Both the position numbers and the translations under genes were made by a program. From the NCBI GenBank assembly GCA_035290065.1, contig DATDVD010000007.1:1-15353 (forward strand): a stretch of 15,353 nt of DNA, in the 5' to 3' direction. The notes under the pieces were generated by a model. It did not search any database, had not been told where the DNA came from, and saw only the letters and a list, made by a program, of their open reading frames with translations. Shown here one piece after another: positions 6,459-13,865 of the stretch. Position 1 is the first letter of the stretch. Each line of letters begins with the position of its first letter. The stretch is from DATDVD01 sp035290065. Lineage in GTDB: Bacteria; Pseudomonadota; Gammaproteobacteria; Coxiellales; Coxiellaceae.

Positions 6459-8588
6459 CTAACGAATTCGTGTGATTTTTACTACCGTTCTTAGTTGACG
6501 GAGTCGTCGGATAATATTGGCTAAATGCAGGCGATTTTTAGTTAAAAGGCGAAAATGAACGAAATGATGTTGATCATCGCGAGAAACTACTCGAATATCA
6601 TCAATATTCGAATCCATATCAGAAATAATAGCTGAAATTTTAGCCAATGCACCGGCTTTATTAATAATTTGTAACTGAACTTTCGTTTTAAATTCGCCTC
6701 GTGTTTCTTCCGACCAGCGCAAGGGTAAGGCTCGTTGCGGTTGTTCCCGTAATTTTTTAATTTTCCGACAATTGGCCGCATGCACCAGAATGCCACGTCC
6801 TGCTCGCAAAATACCGACAATAGGATCACCGGGAATGGGGTAACAACAATCGGCGAAATGAAGCACCATGCCTTCTGTGCCTTTAATCACGACCGCAGTA
6901 TCCTGTAAGGGCGCCAGAAGAGGCGTAACAGTGCCTGTTTTTTGTAAATCACTGGCAGCTTGTAATTGGCTTACCACCACTTCTGCCATTCGATTACCTA
7001 AACCAATATCTTCGTAAATATCGTCGAGCGTTTGCAATTGAGCTTCCGCTAACACCATTTGCCAAGCCGTTTTAGAAATACGTCTGGGCAATTGCCCAAC
7101 ATTTTTGAGAGCACGTTTTAGCAATTGTTTGCCTAATTGAACGGATTCTTTTCGACGTTGGCCTTTTAAAAAATTACGAATAGCACTGCGGGCTTTGCTG
7201 GTGACCACAAAATCTAACCAGGCAGGATTGGGACGCCCTTCGCTTGACGTAATCACTTCCACCGTTTCACCGCTGGATAATTGATACGAAAGGGGTGCAT
7301 ATTGGCGATTTACTTTCACCGCTACACACGCATTACCTACATCGTTATGAATGGTATAGGCAAAATCAATGGCAGTGGCGCCATGGGGTAATTCAAGAAT
7401 ACGGCCCTTGGGAGTAAAAACATAGACTTCATCGGGAAATAAATCTACTTTTACGCTTTCAATAAATTCCAGTGAGCTATTGGCCGTTTGCTGGAGTTCT
7501 AATAAATTTTTTAACCATCGTTGTGTGCGCACTTGAGCTTTATTAGGAACATGATGGCCAGCCTTATATAACCAATCAGCCGCAATACCACTGGTGGCCA
7601 TGTGATGCATTTCTTCTGAGCGAATTTGTACTTCAATAGGTAATCCATAAGGACCAAATAAAGTAGTATGCAAGGATTGATAACCATTGGCTTTCGGAAT
7701 AGCGATGTAATCCTTGAAACGTTCCGGCACAGGTTTATATAAATTATGAGCAACACCGAGTACGCGATAGCAAGTATCCACATCTTTGACAATAATTCGA
7801 AAGGCATACACATCCATGATTTCATGAAATGTCAGTCGTTTGGTGCGCATTTTTCGATAAATGCTGTATAAATGTTTTTCTCGACCAATGACTCGAACGG
7901 TTTGAATGCCGGCTGTTTCTAAACCTTTTTTTAAGGTTTCTTCAATTAAATGGAGAACTTTTTTACGATTACCTCGCGCTTTTCGTACTTCGGTTCTTAA
8001 AATACGATAATGGAGAGGATGAAGAGCTTGGAAAGCAAGTTCTTCTAATTCCACAGAAAAATCTCGCATACCTAATCGTTTGGCAATAGGGCCAAAAATT
8101 TCCAAGGTCTCGCGTGCTTTTCGCCGACGTTTATCAGGAGGCAATGAGCCGATGGTTCGCATATTGTGTAAACGATCTGCCAATTTCACTAAAATCACAC
8201 GAATATCATTAGCCATGGCCAAAAACATTTTGCAAAAGTTTTCCGCATCGGCTTCGGCTTGGTTGAGAAATTCAATTTGAGTTAATTTGCTGACACCATC
8301 CACTAATTCTGCTACTTCTTCTCCAAAGGCATTGGCTAAGATAATTTTTTCAATGGACGTATCTTCTAGAACATCATGCAATAAACCCGCCATAATGGTT
8401 TGGGGGTCAAGTTGCATATCAGCCAAAATACAGGCCACTGCGACAGGATGAGTAATATAAGGTTCGCCCGTACGGCGCTTTTGACTTTCATGCGCTTTAA
8501 ATGCTACATAATAAGCTTGTTTGATGGTATTGATATCGTCAGGCGGTAGATATTCTAAACGGCGGCGTAACTTTTTAAAGAGTCGCAC
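6459..8588 (-). CDS. spoT: bifunctional (p)ppGpp synthetase/hydrolase SpoT
   Basis: SpoT makes and degrades the alarmone (p)ppGpp in the cytosol. At 709 residues it aligns over its full length with my recollection of E. coli SpoT. Domains in order: HD hydrolase with His47 and the His71-Asp72 pair (LLHDVLEDT), looking intact; the synthetase domain at about 235-345, with RFKD at 290-293 and IPKANGYQSLH; a TGS domain at about 388-448; a Cys-containing region (CCYPIPGD near 581, HAANC near 603); and a C-terminal ACT domain at about 637-705. The RxKD motif is the form found in bifunctional enzymes rather than in synthetase-only RelA. The start is the GTG at 8586-8588, with GGGGA 5 nt upstream and an in-frame TGA directly before it, which rules out a longer form. 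It follows rpoZ by 47 nt and precedes recG by 12 nt. Confidence 0.97.
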   Translation of the reverse strand: MRLFKKLRRRLEYLPPDDINTIKQAYYVAFKAHESQKRRTGEPYITHPVAVACILADMQLDPQTIMAGLLHDVLEDTSIEKIILANAFGEEVAELVDGVSKLTQIEFLNQAEADAENFCKMFLAMANDIRVILVKLADRLHNMRTIGSLPPDKRRRKARETLEIFGPIAKRLGMRDFSVELEELAFQALHPLHYRILRTEVRKARGNRKKVLHLIEETLKKGLETAGIQTVRVIGREKHLYSIYRKMRTKRLTFHEIMDVYAFRIIVKDVDTCYRVLGVAHNLYKPVPERFKDYIAIPKANGYQSLHTTLFGPYGLPIEVQIRSEEMHHMATSGIAADWLYKAGHHVPNKAQVRTQRWLKNLLELQQTANSSLEFIESVKVDLFPDEVYVFTPKGRILELPHGATAIDFAYTIHNDVGNACVAVKVNRQYAPLSYQLSSGETVEVITSSEGRPNPAWLDFVVTSKARSAIRNFLKGQRRKESVQLGKQLLKRALKNVGQLPRRISKTAWQMVLAEAQLQTLDDIYEDIGLGNRMAEVVVSQLQAASDLQKTGTVTPLLAPLQDTAVVIKGTEGMVLHFADCCYPIPGDPIVGILRAGRGILVHAANCRKIKKLREQPQRALPLRWSEETRGEFKTKVQLQIINKAGALAKISAIISDMDSNIDDIRVVSRDDQHHFVHFRLLTKNRLHLANIIRRLRQLRTVVKITRIR

Positions 8589-8635
8589 TCAATTCCCCGT
8601 GTTCATTGCCTTGACTGGAGGAGACTGGTTATTCC

Positions 8636-8986
8636 TCAAGATTCATCCGAATCACTTTCATCGGAGAGTTTTTCAACTATTTCCTGAGATTCAAACACAA
8701 TGTTTTCTTCCAAGATAGGATCTTCCAACGTAATTTTTTCGCGCACGTTAATACTTTCTTTAGAAAAACTAACCGCGGTTTCTTCTTCCACTTCACGATC
8801 AATCGTGATATCAAAGCCGGCAGCAATTTCCCGAAGCGCAATAACGGTGGGCTTATCATTATCGAGAGGAACCAAGGGGTCCACTAATCCAAGCTCTAAT
8901 TTACGCGCCCGTTCAGAGGCTTTTAGGACCAGATCAAATCGATTTTCAACGTACTTTAAACAATCTTCTACGGTTACACGGGCCAT
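8636..8986 (-). CDS. rpoZ: RNA polymerase omega subunit, RpoZ
   Basis: Omega is the small RNA polymerase subunit that folds around beta-prime and forms part of a ppGpp-binding site in E. coli. The first 65 or so residues are typical: MARVTVEDCLKYVENRFDLV, then RARKLELG, DPLVPLDNDKPTVIALREIA. At 116 residues it is longer than E. coli omega (91). The extra C-terminal part is strongly acidic and ends in a serine/aspartate/glutamate run (SDESDSDES), probably disordered. GAGG about 10 nt upstream serves as ribosome-binding site. It lies between gmk and spoT, the usual gammaproteobacterial order, linking the alarmone enzyme to its target. Confidence 0.95.
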   Translation of the reverse strand: MARVTVEDCLKYVENRFDLVLKASERARKLELGLVDPLVPLDNDKPTVIALREIAAGFDITIDREVEEETAVSFSKESINVREKITLEDPILEENIVFESQEIVEKLSDESDSDES

Positions 8987-9020
8987 GGGAGCTATACCTC
9001 TATTGGGTTGGAAACTTGTT

Positions 9021-9049
9021 AATATACAGAAGCATGCTCCCCTCGTCTA
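9021..9049 (-). promoter_or_regulatory. candidate internal promoter for rpoZ-spoT-recG
   Basis: In the 69-bp gap between gmk and rpoZ, the minus strand has TAGACG (9044-9049, 4/6 match to -35) and TATATT (9021-9026, 5/6 match to -10) at the optimal 17-bp spacing. It could drive rpoZ-spoT-recG apart from gmk. This is a sequence match only. Confidence 0.4.
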
Positions 9050-9055
9050 GAATTT

Positions 9056-9673
9056 CTATGCTAATAAATTGTGGATAAGGTCCGCATGTAAGGTAGCTTG
9101 AACGAGCGTTCGTTGTCGAGCTGCCAAGACAATATCCTCTAACATCCTGATTGAATGATCAAAATTTTCGTTAACGAGTAAATAATCAAACTCATCGTAA
9201 TGGGAGATGGTTTCTCGAGCTCCCGCCATTCGGTGGTCGATGATCTCATGACGGTCTTGAGCTCGTCTAATGAGGCGCTCTTTAAGGGCTTTTACCGACG
9301 GGGGGAGGATGAAAACCGTGATGGCACGGGGATATAGATGCTTAATGGAGCGGGCCCCTTGCCAATCAAGCTCGAAAAGAATATCAATCCCTTGGGCCAA
9401 TGTCTCTTCTACCCACTGTTTGGTTGTCCCATAATATTTACCAAACACTTCGGCATATTCTAAAAATTCGCCTTGTTTAACCATTTCCTTAAATCGGGTT
9501 TCAGGAACAAAAAAATAATCTTGCCCTTCTACATCATCAGGGCGAGGAAGCCGAGTGGTATGGGAGACGGAGACTTGAATACGATCCATGTCTTTTACCA
9601 CTGCATGGATCAAGCTGGTTTTACCAGCACCCGAAGGAGCGGCGATGACAAAAAGATTGGCTGTTGCATTCAT
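9056..9673 (-). CDS. gmk: guanylate kinase
   Basis: Guanylate kinase phosphorylates GMP to GDP with ATP in the cytosol, feeding GTP and, through SpoT, (p)ppGpp pools. The P-loop APSGAGKTSL sits near the N terminus. GMP-binding and core motifs follow: SVSHTTRLPRPDDVEGQDYF, GEFLEYAEVFGKYYGT and DILFELDWQGARSIK, then a lid region with RLIRRAQD. I take the ATG at 9671-9673 (205 residues, opening MNATANLFVIAAPSGAGKTS). AAGG lies about 9 nt upstream, and this start matches the usual guanylate kinase N terminus. An in-frame ATG at 9697 would add only the basic MPRRRPFY and would overlap the preceding gene. It begins 13 nt after the glycosyltransferase-like gene's stop, so the two are probably co-transcribed. 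A perfect DnaA-box sequence lies in its last codons (9070-9078). Confidence 0.96.
   Translation of the reverse strand: MNATANLFVIAAPSGAGKTSLIHAVVKDMDRIQVSVSHTTRLPRPDDVEGQDYFFVPETRFKEMVKQGEFLEYAEVFGKYYGTTKQWVEETLAQGIDILFELDWQGARSIKHLYPRAITVFILPPSVKALKERLIRRAQDRHEIIDHRMAGARETISHYDEFDYLLVNENFDHSIRMLEDIVLAARQRTLVQATLHADLIHNLLA
9070..9078 (-). promoter_or_regulatory. perfect DnaA-box sequence in the gmk 3' end
   Basis: The minus strand reads TTATCCACA within the last codons of gmk. It is a single copy with no clustered partner nearby, so function is uncertain. It is listed because it is the third perfect copy in the window. Confidence 0.25.
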
Positions 9674-9686
9674 GTAAAATGGCCTT

Positions 9687-11078
9687 CTACGGGGCACTTG
9701 CTACAGCCCGCATTGAATTATAAAGCCGATCTCTGGCTTTTCCGTCAAAATAACCTAAATATTCCTGAATCATCGAAAGAGGCATAGGTTTCTGTTCATA
9801 CTGATTAGAATTGACTATCTGCTTTAATTTTTGTTGTAACTCTTCGCTCGAATAAACCAAATCGAATACATCAAAATATCGGTGAAAATAAACATTCGAA
9901 TTAAAATAGACATCCACTGCTTCTGCAAAAAGAGGCATAATAACGGGGGTTCCGAATAATTTTGCTTCTAAGAGGGAAGTCGAATTAATGCCGATCACCA
10001 CTTTTGCGTTGGAAAGCAGTTCATACATTGATCCTTCATTAGTCACAGTAAGATTGGAAATGGAATCCAATTCTATATTAAGGCGATCATGAACAGCAAT
10101 TCTAATCGCCTCCACCCAATCGCCTAGCCATTTTGTTTTAATAATAACCGAAACATCTGGATTTTCTAGCGCAAATTGGGCAACAGCTGAATGCAGGATA
10201 TCGAAATACTTGATAAATCCAATTCCTAATTCTCGATCAAAATATCCATTATTGGCCTTATCGGTATAAATGCCACCCATACGAAAATTAGGAGAAAATA
10301 AAACTATTTGTTTTTTGGGTTGAGGCTTTGCTTGTTGGAGCAAATGATAAAATTCATCCATACGGGGCACTCCTATTACTTCGACTTGACTAGGTTCACA
10401 TATTTTTCCCGCCACTAATAACTCCTTGCTTAACTGATTGTATACCAATACTCGCTTGGCTTTTGTATACCATTTTTGATCGAGATAAAGATCTGCATAT
10501 TCTTTAAAAATAACAGGATCAATAGTACTTTCTTTATGAATAACAAAAAAAGGTAGGCCTACTTCACCACAAGCTGTTTCCCATTCTTTATCATTAATAT
10601 AAGCAAAGCCGCCCGTCATAACCACATCAAAGTGCCACCATTTTTTAAATGGCGATAATTTTTTTAATAAACTTACTAAATAACAATGTAAGGAGTGGCG
10701 AATTTTTTTCACCTCCGGAATCTGATTTTCAAAAAAGGCTTTTCGATCTTTAGCAATCAATGAACGAATATCATAAAACCAAATAGAGTTAATGAGTGCC
10801 TGTATGGAGAAAGGAAGAACCCAGCACTCAAATCGCTTATCTTTTGATAATGAAATCAAGTCCTTTCCAAATCGTATATGATTCAATACCAGAATACGAA
10901 CACGCTGTGGGTTATTGCTCGGCGGGCTAATTTTATAAATAGAGCGTAGCACAATGAAACATACTGCCCATTGGGCCAATCCTGTACGACTTAATTTTCT
11001 TAGTAAATCCATTAATTTCAAGTGCAGAAAGGATTTATCTTTTGTTTTTATAAATTTTTTAAAAAAATCTAGTAACAT
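9687..11078 (-). CDS. putative glycosyltransferase-like (GT-B fold) surface polysaccharide protein
   Basis: I do not recognise this 463-residue protein as a named gene. Its C-terminal third has a nucleotide-sugar-transferase pattern: VVIGINSTSLLEAKLFGTPV at about 360-379, preceded by an EGSMYELLSNA helix. This is like the C-terminal Rossmann domain of GT-B enzymes, including the CDP-glycerol glycerophosphotransferase and surface-carbohydrate families. The middle has VEVIGVPRMDEF (about 232-243) and VLFSPNFRMGG (about 259-269), typical of the start of such a C-terminal domain. The N terminus is basic with one hydrophobic stretch (about 35-50), suggesting peripheral membrane binding rather than secretion. 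It lies 13 nt before gmk, an odd host operon for such a gene, and looks more AT-rich than its neighbours. The start at 11078 has no clear Shine-Dalgarno; Met23 is an alternative. Substrate is unknown. Confidence 0.6.
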   Translation of the reverse strand: MLLDFFKKFIKTKDKSFLHLKLMDLLRKLSRTGLAQWAVCFIVLRSIYKISPPSNNPQRVRILVLNHIRFGKDLISLSKDKRFECWVLPFSIQALINSIWFYDIRSLIAKDRKAFFENQIPEVKKIRHSLHCYLVSLLKKLSPFKKWWHFDVVMTGGFAYINDKEWETACGEVGLPFFVIHKESTIDPVIFKEYADLYLDQKWYTKAKRVLVYNQLSKELLVAGKICEPSQVEVIGVPRMDEFYHLLQQAKPQPKKQIVLFSPNFRMGGIYTDKANNGYFDRELGIGFIKYFDILHSAVAQFALENPDVSVIIKTKWLGDWVEAIRIAVHDRLNIELDSISNLTVTNEGSMYELLSNAKVVIGINSTSLLEAKLFGTPVIMPLFAEAVDVYFNSNVYFHRYFDVFDLVYSSEELQQKLKQIVNSNQYEQKPMPLSMIQEYLGYFDGKARDRLYNSMRAVASAP

Positions 11079-11117
11079 ACAAATGCTCGGGTTATGTATT
11101 GGATAAAAATAGCTGTT

Positions 11118-11160
11118 AATTGAGCTTTCTATAAGATAACATAGCTCATTTTAAAATCAA
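11118..11160. promoter_or_regulatory. divergent promoter region with imperfect inverted repeat
   Basis: Between the glycosyltransferase-like gene and rph, the minus strand has TTGATT (11155-11160) and TATCTT (11133-11138) 16 bp apart, a reasonable promoter for the glycosyltransferase-gmk operon. Around that -10 is an inverted repeat, AATTGAGCT (11118-11126) and AGCTCATTT (11143-11151), with 8 of 9 pairs and a 16-bp spacer. It could be an operator. No good rph promoter was found; TATATT at 11174-11179 is a weak -10 candidate. Confidence 0.35.
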
Positions 11161-11206
11161 AGGCACAATACTCTATATTGACTGCCCTAATTCAGATGGA
11201 ATCCTT

Positions 11207-11932
11207 ATGAGAGCCAGCCAACGCGCTTGGGACCAGATGCGTCCCCTACAATTCATTCGACATTATACTACTTATGCAGAAGGGTCTGTACTCGTAGCCT
11301 TTGGGAACACCCGGGTGCTATGCAATGCTAGCCTTGTACCGGACGTGCCTCGCTTTTTGAAAAATGCGGAACCTGCGCAAGGATGGTTAACCGCTGAATA
11401 TGGCATGCTGCCTCGTTCAACTCATGAGCGGATGGCACGAGAGGCGGCTCAAGGGAAACAAGGCAGCCGTTCAATTGAAATTCAACGCTTAATTGGGCGC
11501 GCATTGCGTTCGTGTGTCGATCTGATTCAACTTGGACCTTATACTTTTACGTTGGATTGCGATGTGATTCAAGCGGACGGCGGTACACGAACAGCAGCCA
11601 TTAGTGGGGCCTGTGTGGCGTTAGTGGATGCCCTAAATACGATGCAGCGCAATCATCTTTTGGCTAACGATCCATTTAAATATTTTGTAGCAGCGGTTTC
11701 CGTGGGTATTGTGAAAGGTAAGCCTTTTTTAGATCTGGATTATTCGGAAGATTCTACCGCACACACCGATATGAACCTCGTGATGACGGAACATGGGGAT
11801 ATCGTAGAGATACAAGGGACTGCTGAAGGAGATCCGTTGAAAGAAACGGAGTTGGCGGAACTTCTTACGCTTGGAAAAAAGGGAATTCAGGAAATTATTG
11901 CGAAACAGAAAGAAGCATTAAGCCAGGGTTAA
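11207..11932 (+). CDS. rph: ribonuclease PH
   Basis: RNase PH is a phosphate-dependent 3'-5' exoribonuclease that trims tRNA 3' ends, working as a hexameric ring of trimers in the cytosol. The 241 residues are full length for the family (about 240). Signature blocks are the N-terminal R-A-W-D-Q-M-R-P motif, AEGSVLVAFGNTRVLC, GWLTAEYGMLPRSTHER, SIEIQRLIGRALR (phosphate-binding arginine) and LDCDVIQADGGTRTAAISGA. DLDYSEDSTAHTDMN carries the catalytic aspartates near 180-186. No truncation is seen, unlike the frameshifted rph of E. coli K-12. The ATG at 11207 has only a weak GGA 6 nt upstream. It diverges from the gmk operon and converges with the PbgA-like gene, 40 bp away. rdgB, a common downstream partner, is not present. 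Confidence 0.97.
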   Translation: MRASQRAWDQMRPLQFIRHYTTYAEGSVLVAFGNTRVLCNASLVPDVPRFLKNAEPAQGWLTAEYGMLPRSTHERMAREAAQGKQGSRSIEIQRLIGRALRSCVDLIQLGPYTFTLDCDVIQADGGTRTAAISGACVALVDALNTMQRNHLLANDPFKYFVAAVSVGIVKGKPFLDLDYSEDSTAHTDMNLVMTEHGDIVEIQGTAEGDPLKETELAELLTLGKKGIQEIIAKQKEALSQG

Positions 11933-11972
11933 ACTATCGGTAGCCTGGATCTCCTAAGGATAGAATTTCTAA

Positions 11973-13853
11973 TTATTGTTTGAAGTAACGTTTTAATTGC
12001 AGAAAGGAATGTTTTAATACTGCTTTATCGGGTGTTTGCATCAGATTTTTATTTTTTGCACGGTCTATGACGGCGTATTCTCCTTGCGGATAAATACGAG
12101 TGGCCGTGTTATCCGTGAGAATAGCATAGTCAATATAACTTCCCACTAAGAAAAAAGGACGTTGGCCTGACTTCAATAATGAAGCGCCAACGCTATAATC
12201 TTCTGAAGGATTTTGGCAATTTAATGCGTTCTGAATTAAATACGGCATCACATCATAATGTGTCGTAAAATGAGAAAATACTTGTGGAGATTTTTTGGGC
12301 CAATAGATCATAAAAGGCACGTGTAATTGCCAATTCGTATAACTGTTAGCATGTCCCCAGAGATTATGGCCATCCTCATTAAATTGTTCCCCATGATCAG
12401 CGGTAATAATAACAATGGTATTATCTAGCATTCCTTGTGTTTCTAATTGATTTAACAAACGACCCACCAATCCATCCACATAATGAATAGCATTTTTATA
12501 GCGATTCAAATAAGGATCGCGAGGGGTGTGGTTGTTGAGCCCGATGCGATCACATACTTCAATAGCGGGTTTAAAGGGTTTTTGATATTGCGGGATCGAT
12601 TCACAATAATTATGCGAAGCATCGTAAAATACAAATCCAAAAAAAGGCTTCTCGGGAGAATGGTATTTTAAAAAATTGCTGAATTCATTGGTGATGGCTT
12701 GATCTCGAACATAGGAAGTGCTACCCGGGGTTTTTAATGGGAGATTGGATATTTCTTGGAAAACCGTTTTATTAAAGGCAGGGAATCGAAGGGAGGCGCT
12801 TCGATAAATACCCATTTCATAATGGTCTTCCAATAATTGATGAATAAAAACAGGCCCATGGTGCTGATCCAGCATAGCCGTCCAATAAGGATATGGAACA
12901 CTGTAAAATAATGAAAAAATACCCGGTCCTGTGGCATTACCACCCGTGTAATGATCTTTAAATTCCAGCGTTTTTTTGGAGAACGCGTAAATATTAGGCG
13001 TAACGATGGGATTCATCATATCAAAACGCCAATCATCTAATACAATAAATAAAATATTGGGCAAGTGTTGAGGGGTACAACGCAGAGGATGCAGAGGATA
13101 ATTCAGCGGATAGTTCACTTGTTTTAATTGGTAAAATAAACCACTGCCCCGTGTTTGCAGTTTAAGCCCTCCTCTTCCTTTCAAGCTAACAGTGCCTAAA
13201 ATGGCATCATAAAAAGGAATTAATTGAGCTTCCATAATAATTAAATGTGCGGTTTGAAGTAACTTAGGCCGCTGACTATTTTGGGCATAGGCTTCCGTCA
13301 TCAATACATACGATAAAAATAAACACGCAGTTAAAATCACCACGGTTTGGCGGAGTTTAAAGAATTTTTGTCGATCAAATATTTTTTGGGCCAAAAAGCT
13401 TTCTAACAAAATAATGGCCATCACTAGCAAGACAATAATACCCCACTCTTTTGAAGACAGTACCAACACCTCACCCAAAGCACCGGTTTTTAGCATTTGC
13501 CATACCACTCCATTGAGATGAAAATGATAGTGGTAATACACAATAACATCGGAAATTAAAAATAAAGCCAAACTGCTCGCCACCAAAATCGCTACGATTT
13601 TGACAGCTAAAGGTTTACGAACCATCATACTGACTAAGAAAGTGAATAATCCGCCTAAAACACTTATTAAAAAATAATGGCCTATATAGCTAGTCACGAT
13701 AAAGGTAATAATGACTGCTTTTCCTTTAAATTCTAAATAAGGCACTTGGCTTAAGTTAGGAGATACCCATAAAAAGCTCGTTCCCATTAAAAGATAAAAG
13801 AACGAGTTGGCTAGAAAATAGCGGGTGATGTTGAGGAAGTTTCTTTTTATCAT
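11973..13853 (-). CDS. PbgA/YejM-family (DUF3413) inner-membrane sulfatase-fold protein, downstream copy
   Basis: This 626-residue protein has five N-terminal membrane segments (about 10-30, 45-78, 84-105, 136-155, 168-186) and a periplasmic alkaline-phosphatase-superfamily domain from about 265. The segment SDVIVYYHYHFHLNGVVWQM (101-120) matches the DUF3413 signature of E. coli YejM/PbgA, which binds lipid A and restrains LpxC degradation by LapB-FtsH. Unlike E. coli YejM, the metal site looks complete: Asp273/Asp274 (FIVLDDWRFD), Thr308 as candidate nucleophile (GGNATGPG), Asp486-His487 (TADHGEQF) and His501 (WGHA). Cys417, Cys434 and Cys546 recur in the paralogue and may form disulfides. 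The gene begins 12 nt after its paralogue's stop with no Shine-Dalgarno, suggesting coupling. Hydrolase, phosphoethanolamine-type transferase or regulator all remain possible. No terminator is clear. Confidence 0.85.
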   Translation of the reverse strand: MIKRNFLNITRYFLANSFFYLLMGTSFLWVSPNLSQVPYLEFKGKAVIITFIVTSYIGHYFLISVLGGLFTFLVSMMVRKPLAVKIVAILVASSLALFLISDVIVYYHYHFHLNGVVWQMLKTGALGEVLVLSSKEWGIIVLLVMAIILLESFLAQKIFDRQKFFKLRQTVVILTACLFLSYVLMTEAYAQNSQRPKLLQTAHLIIMEAQLIPFYDAILGTVSLKGRGGLKLQTRGSGLFYQLKQVNYPLNYPLHPLRCTPQHLPNILFIVLDDWRFDMMNPIVTPNIYAFSKKTLEFKDHYTGGNATGPGIFSLFYSVPYPYWTAMLDQHHGPVFIHQLLEDHYEMGIYRSASLRFPAFNKTVFQEISNLPLKTPGSTSYVRDQAITNEFSNFLKYHSPEKPFFGFVFYDASHNYCESIPQYQKPFKPAIEVCDRIGLNNHTPRDPYLNRYKNAIHYVDGLVGRLLNQLETQGMLDNTIVIITADHGEQFNEDGHNLWGHANSYTNWQLHVPFMIYWPKKSPQVFSHFTTHYDVMPYLIQNALNCQNPSEDYSVGASLLKSGQRPFFLVGSYIDYAILTDNTATRIYPQGEYAVIDRAKNKNLMQTPDKAVLKHSFLQLKRYFKQ

Positions 13854-13865
13854 GAAGGAGTAAGT

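Noticed and set aside
7511..7825. 104-codon minus-strand open frame inside spoT
   Set aside because: It is an out-of-frame shadow of the conserved synthetase domain of SpoT.
8589..8606. Five-codon open frame (MNTGN) directly before the spoT GTG, as a leader peptide
   Set aside because: It is too short to judge, has no strong ribosome-binding site and shows no attenuator hairpin.
8700..9050. 116-codon open frame on the plus strand opposite rpoZ
   Set aside because: It is antisense to a certain gene, has no ribosome-binding site and no recognisable protein features; serine-rich composition is what antisense of acidic codons gives.
9674..9697. Upstream ATG giving guanylate kinase eight extra residues
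   Set aside because: It overlaps the previous gene, and the internal ATG has a ribosome-binding site and the usual family N terminus.
11930..11972. Possible terminator between the convergent rph and PbgA-like genes
   Set aside because: Only 5-bp stems (such as CTATC/GATAG) with no proper T-tract are present; not enough to call.
13855..13862. AAGGAGTA on the plus strand as a ribosome-binding site of a plus-strand gene
   Set aside because: No open frame of useful length follows; it is the complement of the gap between two minus-strand genes.
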